Shown: piece after piece, positions 43,611-51,867 of the stretch
Layout of the letters: the number at the start of each line of letters is the position of its first letter
Numbering within the stretch: position 1 is the stretch's first letter
DNA from: Roseibium suaedae
GTDB taxonomy: Bacteria > Pseudomonadota > Alphaproteobacteria > Rhizobiales > Stappiaceae
DNA length: 64,000 nt
Direction of reading: 5' to 3'
Assembly (NCBI RefSeq): GCF_900142725.1
Contig: NZ_FRBW01000003.1
Coordinates: 434,001-498,000 of the forward strand
Notes under the pieces: model-generated
Told to the model about the DNA's origin: nothing
The model's database searches: none
The model's input: only the letters and a program-made list of their open reading frames with translations
Program-made: the position numbers and the translations under genes

Positions 43611-44611
43611 CGACAGGTCCGAAAAAGCCAGGCCCCTCCGAGGGCAAGACCGTCCTGCGAGCCCGCTCGCAGGACGAAGGCATCATTGAGGTTGCCTGGT
43701 GCTATTACCAGGAAGGCATGAACCAGAACGAGATTGCCGAACGTCTCGGCTTCTCGCGGGCCACTGTCGTCAACTACCTCTCCGAAGCCCGCCGCCGGGA
43801 CTATGTGCGCATCACCCTCGACCACACGATCTTCCGGAACCAGGAACTGGCCCGCAAGCTGGTCGACACCTTCGGCCTGAAGGATGCAATCGTGGTGCCC
43901 GCCTCATCGGACGGCCCAGAACGGTCGCTGGACCGGGTGACGCGGGTCGTCTCGGACTGGCTGCCGAGCCTGCTTGAGCCGGGCGACCGGCTGGGCGTTG
44001 CCTGGGGCGAGACGATCTACCGGGTCGCGGAAGCGGCCCCCCGCCTCTCCCTGAACGAGCTCACGGTCGTGCAGCTTGTCGGCTCGCGGCCTGCCGCCAT
44101 GGGCTTTGCCGCAGAAACAAGTTCGGCCACTCTGGCCCGCCGCTATGGCGCCCACTGCATCAACCTTCATGTGCCCCTGGTGCTGTCCGACCGGGATCTT
44201 GTCGACCGCCTGAAGCAGGAGCCGGTGATCCGGGAACAGCTGGAGGCCGTCGCCAATTGCAACAAGACGATCTTTGCCTGTGGCACCTGCGGCGAGAACA
44301 GCCATGTCGTTCACACCGGCCTTCTCGATCATGCCGACATCGCCGCCTGCGCGCAGCAAGGCGCTGTCGGGGTGATCTGCGGCCGCCTGATCGACGGCGA
44401 AGGCAAGGGGCTCGACCGGGAAATCGAGAGCCGCATGATCGGCGTCACCCTCGACCAGATGCGCAACAAGGACATGGGCCTGCTGGTCGGCTCAGGCCCC
44501 GAGCGGGCCAGACCGATGCTTGCCGCCATTCGCGGCGGCTATGCCACCCATGTCGCCACAAGCTCAGACACTGCCCTAGACATCCTGAAACTCGCGTTGG
44601 ACCCATGCTGA
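43607..44611 (+). CDS. SorC/CggR-family sugar-binding transcriptional regulator
   Basis: A 334-residue regulator. The N-terminal helix-turn-helix (about 25-65) reads [28 protein letters not shown]. The C-terminal sugar-phosphate-binding domain (about 75-330) has G-V-A-W-G-E-T-I-Y and [12 protein letters not shown], both typical of SorC-family effector domains. Encoded within the operon, overlapping both neighbours, so it is very likely autoregulatory; the effector could be methylthioribulose-1-phosphate or a related sugar phosphate. The inverted repeat at 41161-41175 is the likely target. Confidence 0.92.
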   Translation: MTTGPKKPGPSEGKTVLRARSQDEGIIEVAWCYYQEGMNQNEIAERLGFSRATVVNYLSEARRRDYVRITLDHTIFRNQELARKLVDTFGLKDAIVVPASSDGPERSLDRVTRVVSDWLPSLLEPGDRLGVAWGETIYRVAEAAPRLSLNELTVVQLVGSRPAAMGFAAETSSATLARRYGAHCINLHVPLVLSDRDLVDRLKQEPVIREQLEAVANCNKTIFACGTCGENSHVVHTGLLDHADIAACAQQGAVGVICGRLIDGEGKGLDREIESRMIGVTLDQMRNKDMGLLVGSGPERARPMLAAIRGGYATHVATSSDTALDILKLALDPC

Positions 44612-45270
44612 AAACACCCTACACCGACACACCCGAACTGCGTCAGGCCATCATCGACACCTGTATCGACATGAACCGGCGCGGCATCAACCAGGGTACC
44701 TCCGGCAATATCTCCGTTCGCGTTGGCGACCGCATGGTGATCACCCCGTCCGGGATCCCCTATGACCGCATGACACCGGACATGCTGGCCTCCCTCCCGC
44801 TGGCGGGACAAGGCGAATGGGACGGACCTTGCAAGCCCTCTACCGAGTGGCAGTTTCATCTGGCCCTGCTGAAGGCCAAGCCAGACATGCATGCGGTTGT
44901 CCATGCCCATCCCGTCAACTGCACGGCCCTTGCTATCAACCGCGAGGAAATTCCGGCCTGCCACTACATGATCGCCATTTTCGGCGGCAACCGCGTGCCG
45001 CTAGCAGACTATTCCCTCTTCGGCAGCAACAGCCTTGCCGATGACGTCACGTCCACCATGGAAGGCTACAGCGGCTGCCTGATGGCCAATCACGGCGCAG
45101 TCGTCGTGGGGGAAACCCTGGAAAAGGGCCTTTGGCGCCTGGAAGAACTGGAAGTGCTGGCCAAGGCCTACATTCTCAGCAGAACCATCGGCACGCCGCA
45201 TATCCTGAGCGATGCGGAAATCAACGAGGTTCTGGGCGCGGTCAAGAACTACGGCATGAAGTCCGAATAG
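44605..45270 (+). CDS. ald2: Class II aldolase, probable 5-methylthioribulose-1-phosphate/5-deoxyribulose-1-phosphate aldolase
   Basis: A 221-residue zinc aldolase of the fuculose-phosphate aldolase family. QGTSGNISVRV is the phosphate-binding loop, KPSTEWQFH holds the catalytic Glu, VVHAHPVN gives two metal His and NHGAVVVGETL the third. ATG 44605 overlaps the regulator stop. Together with MtnK and MtnA it fits the DHAP shunt: DHAP plus 2-(methylthio)acetaldehyde from methylthioribose, or DHAP plus acetaldehyde from 5-deoxyribose. MtnB dehydratase is related in fold, but no mtnC/mtnD/mtnW/mtnX genes are here, so cleavage is preferred over the classical methionine salvage route. Confidence 0.85.
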   Translation: MLKTPYTDTPELRQAIIDTCIDMNRRGINQGTSGNISVRVGDRMVITPSGIPYDRMTPDMLASLPLAGQGEWDGPCKPSTEWQFHLALLKAKPDMHAVVHAHPVNCTALAINREEIPACHYMIAIFGGNRVPLADYSLFGSNSLADDVTSTMEGYSGCLMANHGAVVVGETLEKGLWRLEELEVLAKAYILSRTIGTPHILSDAEINEVLGAVKNYGMKSE

Positions 45271-45331
45271 ACCCGGTTCCGCCCGCCTGCAGCTATGCAG
45301 GCCGGCCGGCACGTTGAATGCCAGCTTTCTT

Positions 45332-45377
45332 GAACACCGCCAGCATTTTCTTTGGGAAATGCTGGCGGTGTTCTTTT
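45332..45377 (+). terminator. Strong terminator ending the mtn operon
   Basis: A perfect 17-bp stem: GAACACCGCCAGCATTT (45332-45348) pairs with its complement at 45357-45373 across an eight-base loop, followed by TTTTG. It stands between the aldolase and the convergent decarboxylase. In the opposite direction there is no T-run. Confidence 0.93.
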
Positions 45378-45378
45378 G

Positions 45379-47667
45379 TTATTCGGCCACGCAGTCCGCG
45401 AAGTAATGGATGCGGCCGTCGTCGCCGGTTTCCTGCACAAGACCGTGAATATCGGTCTCGAAGCCCGGGCATTCGCGGGCAAATTCCCGGTTGAACTGCA
45501 GATATTCGACGATCTTCCTGTTGAAGACTTCGCCCGGAATGAGCAGCGGAATGCCCGGCGGGTAAGGCGTCACCAGGCTGGTGGTGATCCGGCCCTCCAG
45601 ATCATCGATCGGCACGCGCTGGGTCGTGCGGGCAGCGATATTGGCGAAGGCATCGCTCGGTTTCATCGCCGGCAGATGATCACTCAGGTAGATCTCCGTC
45701 GTCAGGCGCGCCACGTCATATTTCGCATAGAGCGCATGGACGTGCTGGCACAGGTCGCGCAGGCCCATCTTCTCATAGCGCGGCTGCTTGGCGCAGAACT
45801 CCGGCATGGTGCGCCATAGCGGCTGGTTCTTGGCATAATCATCCTTGAACTGCTGCAGCGCGGCCAGAAGCGTGTTCCACCGGCCCTTGGTGATGCCGAT
45901 GGTGAACATGATGAAGAAGCTGTAGAGGCCGGTCTTCTCCACCACGACCCCATGCTCGACCAGATATTTGGTCACGATGGAGGCCGGAATGCCCGTTTCC
46001 TCGAAGCGGCCATCGATGTTCAGGCCCGGGGTGATGAGCGTGGCCTTGATCGGATCCAGCATGTTGAAGCCTGGCGCCATGTCGCCAAAGCCGTGCCAGG
46101 CGTCCTCGCCATCGCGCTGAACGCCTTCGCTGTCCGTGCGCCGCAGAACCCAGTCCTTGGTCCGGCCGATGCCCTCTTCTTCGAGCTCTTCCGGTCCCCA
46201 GACCTCGAACCACCAATCGTCCTCGCCGAACTCCTCATCCACCTTGCGCATGGCCCGGCGGAAATCGAGCGCTTCGAGAATGCTTTCCTCCACCAGGGCC
46301 GTGCCGCCCGGCGGCTCCATCATGGCAGCGGCCACATCGCACGAGGCGATGATGGAATACTGCGGGCTGGTGGACGTGTGCATCAGGTAGGATTCATTGA
46401 AGAGATGCCGGTCCAGCTTGGTGTCTTCGGAATCCTGCACCAGCACATGGCTGGCCTGGCTGATGCCGGCCAGCAACTTGTGGATCGACTGTGTCGCGTA
46501 GGTCACCGAATGTTTGGTGCGTCCACGCTTGCGGCCCATGGCATGGAACGAGCCGTAGAACGGATGGAAGGCCGCATGGGGCAGCCAGGCCTCGTCGAAA
46601 TGCAGGTTCTCGACATAGCCGTCCAGCATGCCCTTGATGGTCTCGGTGTTGTAGAGCACCCCGTCATAGGTCGACTGGGTCAGGGTCATGATGCGCGGCT
46701 TGACCGTGTCCGCATCGACGCCTTCCAGCAACGGGTTGGCCCGGATCTTTTCCTTGATCGAGCTGATCTCGAATTCGGAATGGGGGATCGGTCCGATGAT
46801 GCCGTAGTGGTTGCGGGTCGGCTTCAGGAACACTGGCACGGCGCCGGTCATGATGATCGAATGCAGGATCGACTTGTGACAGTTGCGGTCCACCACAACC
46901 ACGTCGCCCGGAGCCACCGTGTGGTGCCAGACCATCTTGTTGGACGTGGAGGTGCCATTGGTCACGAAGAAGCAGTGATCGGCGTTGAAGATCCGCGCCG
47001 CATTGCGCTCGGACGCGCCAATCGCGCCATTGTGGTCCAAAAGCTGGCCCAGCTCTTCCACCGCATTGCAGACGTCGGCGCGCAGCATGTTTTCACCATA
47101 GAACTGGTGGTACATCTGGCCGATCGGGCTCTTCAGGAAGGCCACGCCGCCGGAGTGACCCGGGCAGTGCCACGAGTAGGACCCGTCTTCCGCGTAGTCG
47201 AGCAACGCCTTGAAGAACGGCGGCTGGATGCTTTCCAGGTAGCTCTTGGCTTCGCGGATGATATGGCGGGCCACAAACTCCGGCGTGTCCTCGAACATAT
47301 GGATGAAGCCGTGCAGCTCGCGCAGGATATCGTTGGGCAGGTGCCGGCTGGTCTTGGTCTCGCCATAGACATAGATCGGCACTTCCGCATTCTTCCAGCG
47401 GACTTCCTCGATGAAGTTGCGCAGGTTCAGAACCGCCGGATCCAGATCAGGCCCTGGGCTGAACTCCTCGTCATCGATCGACAGCACGAAGGCACTCGCC
47501 CGGGACTGCTGCTGGGCGAACTGGGACAGGTCGCCGTAGCTCGTCACGCCCAGAACCTCGAACCCTTCATTCTCGATGGCCTGCGCCATCGCCCGGATCC
47601 CCAGGCCTGAAGCATTTTCTGAGCGGAAGTCTTCGTCGATGATGACAATCGGGAAGCGGAACTTCAT
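45379..47667 (-). CDS. PLP-dependent Orn/Lys/Arg decarboxylase
   Basis: A 762-residue decarboxylase with the three-part structure of the large inducible type: N-terminal response-regulator-like wing domain (about 1-135), PLP fold-type I core (about 160-580) and C-terminal domain. WHCPGHSGGVAFLKSPIGQM, FFVTNGTSTSNKMVWHH, the Asp of HFDEAWLPHAAFHPFY, and the Schiff-base Lys in TYATQSIHKLLAGISQ are all seen. The length is close to E. coli AdiA (arginine), longer than LdcC/SpeC, so arginine decarboxylase is favoured but ornithine or lysine cannot be excluded. Stands alone with a 690-base upstream gap and would serve acid resistance or polyamine synthesis. Confidence 0.92.
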   Translation of the reverse strand: MKFRFPIVIIDEDFRSENASGLGIRAMAQAIENEGFEVLGVTSYGDLSQFAQQQSRASAFVLSIDDEEFSPGPDLDPAVLNLRNFIEEVRWKNAEVPIYVYGETKTSRHLPNDILRELHGFIHMFEDTPEFVARHIIREAKSYLESIQPPFFKALLDYAEDGSYSWHCPGHSGGVAFLKSPIGQMYHQFYGENMLRADVCNAVEELGQLLDHNGAIGASERNAARIFNADHCFFVTNGTSTSNKMVWHHTVAPGDVVVVDRNCHKSILHSIIMTGAVPVFLKPTRNHYGIIGPIPHSEFEISSIKEKIRANPLLEGVDADTVKPRIMTLTQSTYDGVLYNTETIKGMLDGYVENLHFDEAWLPHAAFHPFYGSFHAMGRKRGRTKHSVTYATQSIHKLLAGISQASHVLVQDSEDTKLDRHLFNESYLMHTSTSPQYSIIASCDVAAAMMEPPGGTALVEESILEALDFRRAMRKVDEEFGEDDWWFEVWGPEELEEEGIGRTKDWVLRRTDSEGVQRDGEDAWHGFGDMAPGFNMLDPIKATLITPGLNIDGRFEETGIPASIVTKYLVEHGVVVEKTGLYSFFIMFTIGITKGRWNTLLAALQQFKDDYAKNQPLWRTMPEFCAKQPRYEKMGLRDLCQHVHALYAKYDVARLTTEIYLSDHLPAMKPSDAFANIAARTTQRVPIDDLEGRITTSLVTPYPPGIPLLIPGEVFNRKIVEYLQFNREFARECPGFETDIHGLVQETGDDGRIHYFADCVAE

Positions 47668-48359
47668 GAAATTTTCCTAACGGGAAAACAGAGAGTGGGC
47701 ACAGCGGGGCTTGATCAGCTCTTGGCGGTTACGGCAGGTCCGGGCCGCGAAAGCCCGCAATCTGACCAAGCCATACACCTTCGCATTTCATTCTTCATGT
47801 CAGACCGATTGAGGATCCGAAATCTCCTTTGGAGAACCGGCATTTTCCCTCCTCCCGGTCCATTCATCCGACTGAATACCGTTCTTTGCCGATTTCTGCA
47901 AAAGCTGCGGCAAGGCAGATGGAGCAAGCCGGAACATAGAGGCCAGAATTTGTCCGGCAATGCCCCGCCTTGATCGAAGGCGAATGAGACACCTGTCCGG
48001 CAAGCGGAAATTCGTGCCTCATTTGGACAGGATTTGCCCGGATCAGGGATTTCCAGGGGCGAAGCACACATTTTTCTCGCCCTGTCGTGACAGTCTCCGA
48101 AAGCCCCAAGCAACTGAAATAAAGGTCGCTTTCAGATCACAAAATCCGTGAGATCAGATCAATGAATTCCACCCTATGATCTTGCCACTTTCTCGCCATT
48201 AACCCTCAGTAATCGACACAAATCGCGCTTCAAATTGCTGATCCGGGCACCGTATCTATTACGGCACATCTGCCCCTGGTCACCACAGGCTCACGGCTAT
48301 TCTGCCCAATCCTGAAATGCGCCTGTTTCCAAGCCTTTAAGGCACATCGAGGGACGAAC
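47668..48359. other. 692-base intergenic region upstream of the decarboxylase
   Basis: No convincing gene. The part next to the decarboxylase start, on its strand, has a hairpin with CGGGC (47741-47745) and GCCCG (47753-47757) arms and a long untranslated-looking leader. A speF-type regulatory RNA is known upstream of ornithine decarboxylases in alphaproteobacteria, but I could not match its consensus by eye. TGTCCGGCAA occurs twice (around 47949 and 47995). The right part, AT-rich, should hold the promoter of the RlpA-like gene. Confidence 0.45.
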
Positions 48360-48773
48360 ATGAACGTGAGAACGTTTCTGGCTGCTGGCCTGCTTCTGGC
48401 CGCGGCATCCGGCCCGGCTTTGGCCGGCAGCACCTGTGGCAAGGCATCCTGGTATGCGCTTCACTCAAGAACCGCCTCTGGCGAAATGATGAAGCCGTCC
48501 GAGCTCACGGCAGCCCATCGCAGCCTGCCCTTTGGCACCAGGGTCAAGGTGACCAATGTCAGCAACGGCCGGTCTGTCATCGTCCGGATCAATGACCGCG
48601 GGCCCTTCACGAAAGGCCGGATCATCGATCTGTCGAAGGGCGCAGCCCAGCATCTTCAGTTCGTCGGCAAGGGCATTTCCAAGGTCTGCATCCTCACCAA
48701 TCCGGTAACGGCCTCCCCCGCCAGCGCACCGGCCAAGAAGCCCTTCCTGATCGCGACGGACGACAAGGTCTGA
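48360..48773 (+). CDS. RlpA-like double-psi beta-barrel exported protein
   Basis: A 137-residue secreted protein. A signal peptide [22 protein letters not shown] is followed by a minimal RlpA double-psi beta-barrel domain: [23 protein letters not shown], and [20 protein letters not shown], which keeps the catalytic-type Asp in N-D-R-G-P. No SPOR domain is present, so it lacks the usual septal targeting module. It is a short RlpA-like form, common in Hyphomicrobiales, probably periplasmic and acting on peptidoglycan. Confidence 0.88.
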   Translation: MNVRTFLAAGLLLAAASGPALAGSTCGKASWYALHSRTASGEMMKPSELTAAHRSLPFGTRVKVTNVSNGRSVIVRINDRGPFTKGRIIDLSKGAAQHLQFVGKGISKVCILTNPVTASPASAPAKKPFLIATDDKV

Positions 48774-48792
48774 CCTTCCAATCCATCTGATC

Positions 48793-48833
48793 CTAGGGTG
48801 TGGCCTCGCAAATTCAGTGAGACCACACCCTAG
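48793..48833. other. Hairpin after the RlpA-like gene
   Basis: CTAGGGTGTGG (48793-48803) and CCACACCCTAG (48823-48833) form a perfect 11-bp stem with a 19-base loop. There is no T-run, so it may be a transcript-end stabilising structure rather than a simple intrinsic terminator. Confidence 0.65.
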
Positions 48834-49015
48834 CTGCAGATTGTCGCACGGGCCGCTTTCAGATTGCAGAGTGCGCGCTAGCTGCCTAATTCTTGGGCTA
48901 TCAGTACACGCCATGGACAACAGGATCCCCGCAGCAAAGCGCCAGAGACCGCGCTTGCCGGAGCGGTTCCGGACACACGTTCCGGTGCCATGGCCAATAT
49001 GAGCCAGGACCTCCC

Positions 49016-49390
49016 ATGTGTGACAAGCACGACTATCCGCCTCTCAATCCCGTCAAGGTCGGCACCCGCGGACTGTGCCCGCGCTGCGGCGAAGGTCACC
49101 TGTTCAACGGCTTCCTGACCTTAAAGCCATCCTGCGAAGTCTGTGGTCTGAGCTATGACTTTGCCGATCCGGCAGACGGCCCGGCGTTCTTCGTCATCTG
49201 CTTTGCCTGCGTGCCCGCCGTGATCTTTGCACTCTGGATGGAAGTCGCCTTTCAGGCCCCTTACTGGGTGCACCTCTTCACCACCCTGCCGCTCCTGCTT
49301 TTGACCTGCATCCCGCCACTGCGCCCCCTGAAGGGCTGGCTGGTCGCGAGCCAGTATTTCTACAAGGCCGAGGAAGGCAAGCTCGTCTGA
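49016..49390 (+). CDS. DUF983-family small membrane protein
   Basis: A 124-residue protein beginning at ATG 49016 with AGGA seven bases before it. A zinc-ribbon-like N-terminus has CPRCGEGHLF and CEVCGLSY (two C-x2-C pairs), and D-P-A-D-G-P-A-F-F-V marks the start of the first of two transmembrane helices (about 58-80 and 85-105). DUF983 proteins are small membrane proteins of unknown role, often linked with cytochrome oxidase assembly genes, but here that context is absent. Confidence 0.85.
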   Translation: MCDKHDYPPLNPVKVGTRGLCPRCGEGHLFNGFLTLKPSCEVCGLSYDFADPADGPAFFVICFACVPAVIFALWMEVAFQAPYWVHLFTTLPLLLLTCIPPLRPLKGWLVASQYFYKAEEGKLV

Positions 49391-49424
49391 TCCCGGAGGT
49401 CACTTATCTGAGTCATTTCAAGGC

Positions 49425-49456
49425 GCTGGAAGGAAGCTTTGCCACTTCCTTCCAGC
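49425..49456. other. Hairpin between the DUF983 and DJ-1/PfpI genes
   Basis: GCTGGAAGGAAG and CTTCCTTCCAGC form a perfect 12-bp stem with an eight-base loop, between two convergent genes. TGAGTCA occurs on either side. It could end transcripts from either direction, although no T-run follows. Confidence 0.65.
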
Positions 49457-49554
49457 ATCTTCGCAAAGTGAGTCAGATTGCTGGCTGCAACCTGACTGGT
49501 GCGCATTTAGCCCTGCAGCCGTAGCTAGGACATAGCCAAGCGCCACCCGGACCG

Positions 49555-50232
49555 TTACGACACCAGCTTCAAAAGCGCCTTTGCAGCTGCCTCGGAACTG
49601 GCTGGGTTCTGACCTGTCACCAGCTTGCCGTCCTGCACGACAAACTCGCCCCAGTCCTCTCCCTTTCTGAATTCGCCACCCTTGGCCTTCAGTTCGTCCT
49701 CGACCAGGAAGGGCACGATATCGGTCAGCTGAACGCCCTCTTCTTCCGTATTGGTGAAGCCTGTCACTTGCCGCCCCTTCACGATGGGAGCGCCATTCGC
49801 AGCGGTCACGTGCCGGAGAACCCCCGGGGCATGACAGACGAACCCGATGGGCTTAGCCGCCCGGTCGAAAGCTTCGATCAGCGAAATGGACGTGCTGGAT
49901 TCCGCCAGGTCCCACAACGGACCATGGCCACCCGGATAGAACACGGTGTCGAAGTCGGCTGCCTTGACCGACGAGAGCGATACGGTGTTCGCCAGCGCAT
50001 GTTGAGCGTCCTGATCCGCCTTAAACCGGCGCGTCGCATCGCTCTGGGCATCAGGATCGTCGCTTTTTGGGTCGAGCGGCGGCTGACCGCCATCGGGAGA
50101 CGCCAGAACGATCTCTGCCCCGGCATCCTTGAACACGTAATAGGGCGCGGCGAATTCCTCCAGCCAGAAACCGGTCTTCTTGCCGGTGTCTCCCAGCTTG
50201 TCATGGGACGTCAGGACCATGAGGATCTTCAT
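49555..50232 (-). CDS. DJ-1/PfpI superfamily (class I glutamine amidotransferase-like) protein
   Basis: A 225-residue cytoplasmic protein starting MKILMVLTSHDKLGDTGKKT. The nucleophilic elbow is FVCHAPGVLRH (Cys near residue 132) and the upstream TVFYPGGHGPLWDL is the GGHG-type motif seen in Hsp31/glyoxalase III-like members (G-F-W-L-E-E-F-A-A-P-Y also). A role in methylglyoxal or protein-glycation defence is probable. It is divergent from the ureide genes over a 282-base region that holds no other gene. Confidence 0.88.
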   Translation of the reverse strand: MKILMVLTSHDKLGDTGKKTGFWLEEFAAPYYVFKDAGAEIVLASPDGGQPPLDPKSDDPDAQSDATRRFKADQDAQHALANTVSLSSVKAADFDTVFYPGGHGPLWDLAESSTSISLIEAFDRAAKPIGFVCHAPGVLRHVTAANGAPIVKGRQVTGFTNTEEEGVQLTDIVPFLVEDELKAKGGEFRKGEDWGEFVVQDGKLVTGQNPASSEAAAKALLKLVS

Positions 50233-50514
50233 TGTCTTTGCCTTTGTTCTGAGTGTTTCGGATGGACCTCGGCCACACGGTTCGCGCCTCAATGCACGTT
50301 GGCCGCTTCGCCTCTGTTCGACGGGTTAACGCCCCAGCCCAGCATCGGTTCCGGTTAAGCGGTCACCTGCCCGTTTAAGCTGCAAGAGCCTCTGGACGTT
50401 TGCGCAAAAAACACGCTTGGAGAGACCGGCGCGACTGTCTAATCTGGTCTGACCAGTCGCCAGGTTCCGGCGGATCACTCACTTCCAATTCAGAACCACC
50501 TCAAGGGACACCTC

Positions 50515-51336
50515 ATGTCGAACGGCTCCTATTATGCCGCCCCGGGCGGACATCCGCCCCAGACCCAGCTTCTCACCGACCGGGCCATGTTCACCGAAGC
50601 CTATGCGGTGATCACCAAGGGAACCCTGCGCGACATCACGACCAGCCGTCTGCCCTTCTGGGACAAGACCCGTCTCTGGGTCATTGCCCGTCCCCTGTCC
50701 GGATTTGCGGAGACCTTCTCCCAATATGTGATGGAAGTGGAAAGCGGCGGCGGCAGCCAGAAGCCGGAGACCGATCCGGATGCCCAGGGCGTTCTGTTCG
50801 TTGTCGAAGGCGAGATGCGCCTGACAATCGACGGCGTGGAGCATGTGCTCACCGAAGGCGGCTATGCCTATATTCCGCCTGCAACGCCCTGGAGTCTCAA
50901 GAACGACGCGGACAAGCCCCTGCGCTTCCATTGGGTGCGCAAGGCCTATGAACGCGTCGAAGGCCTCGACGTGCCGCCTGCCTTCGTCATCAACGAGAAG
51001 ACCATCGCCCCGATCGAGATGCCGGGCACCAATGGCGCCTGGGCAACGACCCGCTTCGTCGAGCCGGATGACCTGCGCCACGACATGCATGTCAACATCG
51101 TCACCCTGAAGCCGGGCGGCGTGATCCCCTTCCCGGAAACCCATGTCATGGAGCATGGCCTCTATGTGCTGGAAGGCAAGGCGGTCTACCGGCTCAATCA
51201 GGACTGGGTGGAAGTGGAGGCAGGTGACTTCATGTGGCTGCGCGCCTTCTGCCCGCAAGCCTGTTATGCAGGTGGCCCGGAGACCTTCCGCTACCTGCTC
51301 TACAAGGACGTCAACCGCCACATGAAGCTGCGCTGA
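50515..51336 (+). CDS. allE: (S)-ureidoglycine aminohydrolase, bicupin
   Basis: A 273-residue double-cupin protein matching the UGLYAH/YlbA family, which converts (S)-ureidoglycine to (S)-ureidoglycolate with ammonia release during allantoin breakdown. First cupin about residues 70-135 (V-L-F-V-V-E-G-E-M-R-L); the second (about 185-260) has the metal set E-T-H-x3-H in FPETHVMEHGLYVLEGKA and a later Gln (F-C-P-Q-A-C-Y). Ten bases separate it from the ureidoglycolate lyase gene, giving a two-step unit. Allantoinase and allantoate amidohydrolase must lie elsewhere. Confidence 0.92.
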   Translation: MSNGSYYAAPGGHPPQTQLLTDRAMFTEAYAVITKGTLRDITTSRLPFWDKTRLWVIARPLSGFAETFSQYVMEVESGGGSQKPETDPDAQGVLFVVEGEMRLTIDGVEHVLTEGGYAYIPPATPWSLKNDADKPLRFHWVRKAYERVEGLDVPPAFVINEKTIAPIEMPGTNGAWATTRFVEPDDLRHDMHVNIVTLKPGGVIPFPETHVMEHGLYVLEGKAVYRLNQDWVEVEAGDFMWLRAFCPQACYAGGPETFRYLLYKDVNRHMKLR

Positions 51337-51346
51337 GACCAGACTG

Positions 51347-51859
51347 ATGACGACCCGCACAATTGTCACCGAACCGCTGACGGCAGGGGCCTTTGCGCCC
51401 TTTGGCGACGTTCTGGAGGCCACCGGCACGCCGGACCGGCTGATCAACCAGGACATGTGCGGGCGTTATCATGACCGGGCGCGGCTGGAGACGGAAGCTG
51501 AGGGCGGCAAGGCCGGCATCAGCCTGTTCCTGTCGCAAAAGCGCTCCTTCCCCTACCTGCTGGACATGGTCGAGCGGCACCCGCTCGGCTCCCAGGCCTT
51601 CCTGCCCATGAGCCTTGCGCCGTTCCTCGTCATCGTCTGTCCGGATGACAACGGAAAGCCGGGCGCGCCCCGCGCTTTCCTGACCAGCCCCGGTCAAGGC
51701 ATCAATCTCCACCGCGGCACCTGGCACGGCGTGCTGACACCGCTAGAGGACCCGGGCCTTTTCAGCGTAGTGGACCGCATCGGCCCTGGCGACAATCTGG
51801 AGGAAGTCTGGTTCGACGAACCCTGGACGGTGATCAAAGGCGATGAAAGCCCCGCCTGA
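51347..51859 (+). CDS. allA: Ureidoglycolate lyase
   Basis: A 170-residue cupin-fold enzyme of the AllA family, which splits ureidoglycolate into glyoxylate and urea. FAPFGDVLEATGTPDRLINQ, LVERHPLGSQAF-type M-V-E-R-H-P-L-G-S-Q, and GINLHRGTWHGVLTPLED, which carries the active-site His residues, are characteristic. It follows the aminohydrolase on the same strand and completes the last step of purine-nitrogen release. It ends eight bases before the convergent EAL gene. Confidence 0.94.
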   Translation: MTTRTIVTEPLTAGAFAPFGDVLEATGTPDRLINQDMCGRYHDRARLETEAEGGKAGISLFLSQKRSFPYLLDMVERHPLGSQAFLPMSLAPFLVIVCPDDNGKPGAPRAFLTSPGQGINLHRGTWHGVLTPLEDPGLFSVVDRIGPGDNLEEVWFDEPWTVIKGDESPA

Positions 51860-51867
51860 CGTAAGGC

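Noticed and set aside
44257..44604. Extension of the class II aldolase frame to 44257
   Set aside because: It overlaps the SorC-type regulator in another frame and is Arg/His-rich; the aldolase family begins at ATG 44605.
47715..48113. 132-residue minus-strand frame upstream of the decarboxylase
   Set aside because: No Shine-Dalgarno, no recognisable domain, Cys- and Arg-rich composition typical of a chance frame; better seen as leader/intergenic DNA.
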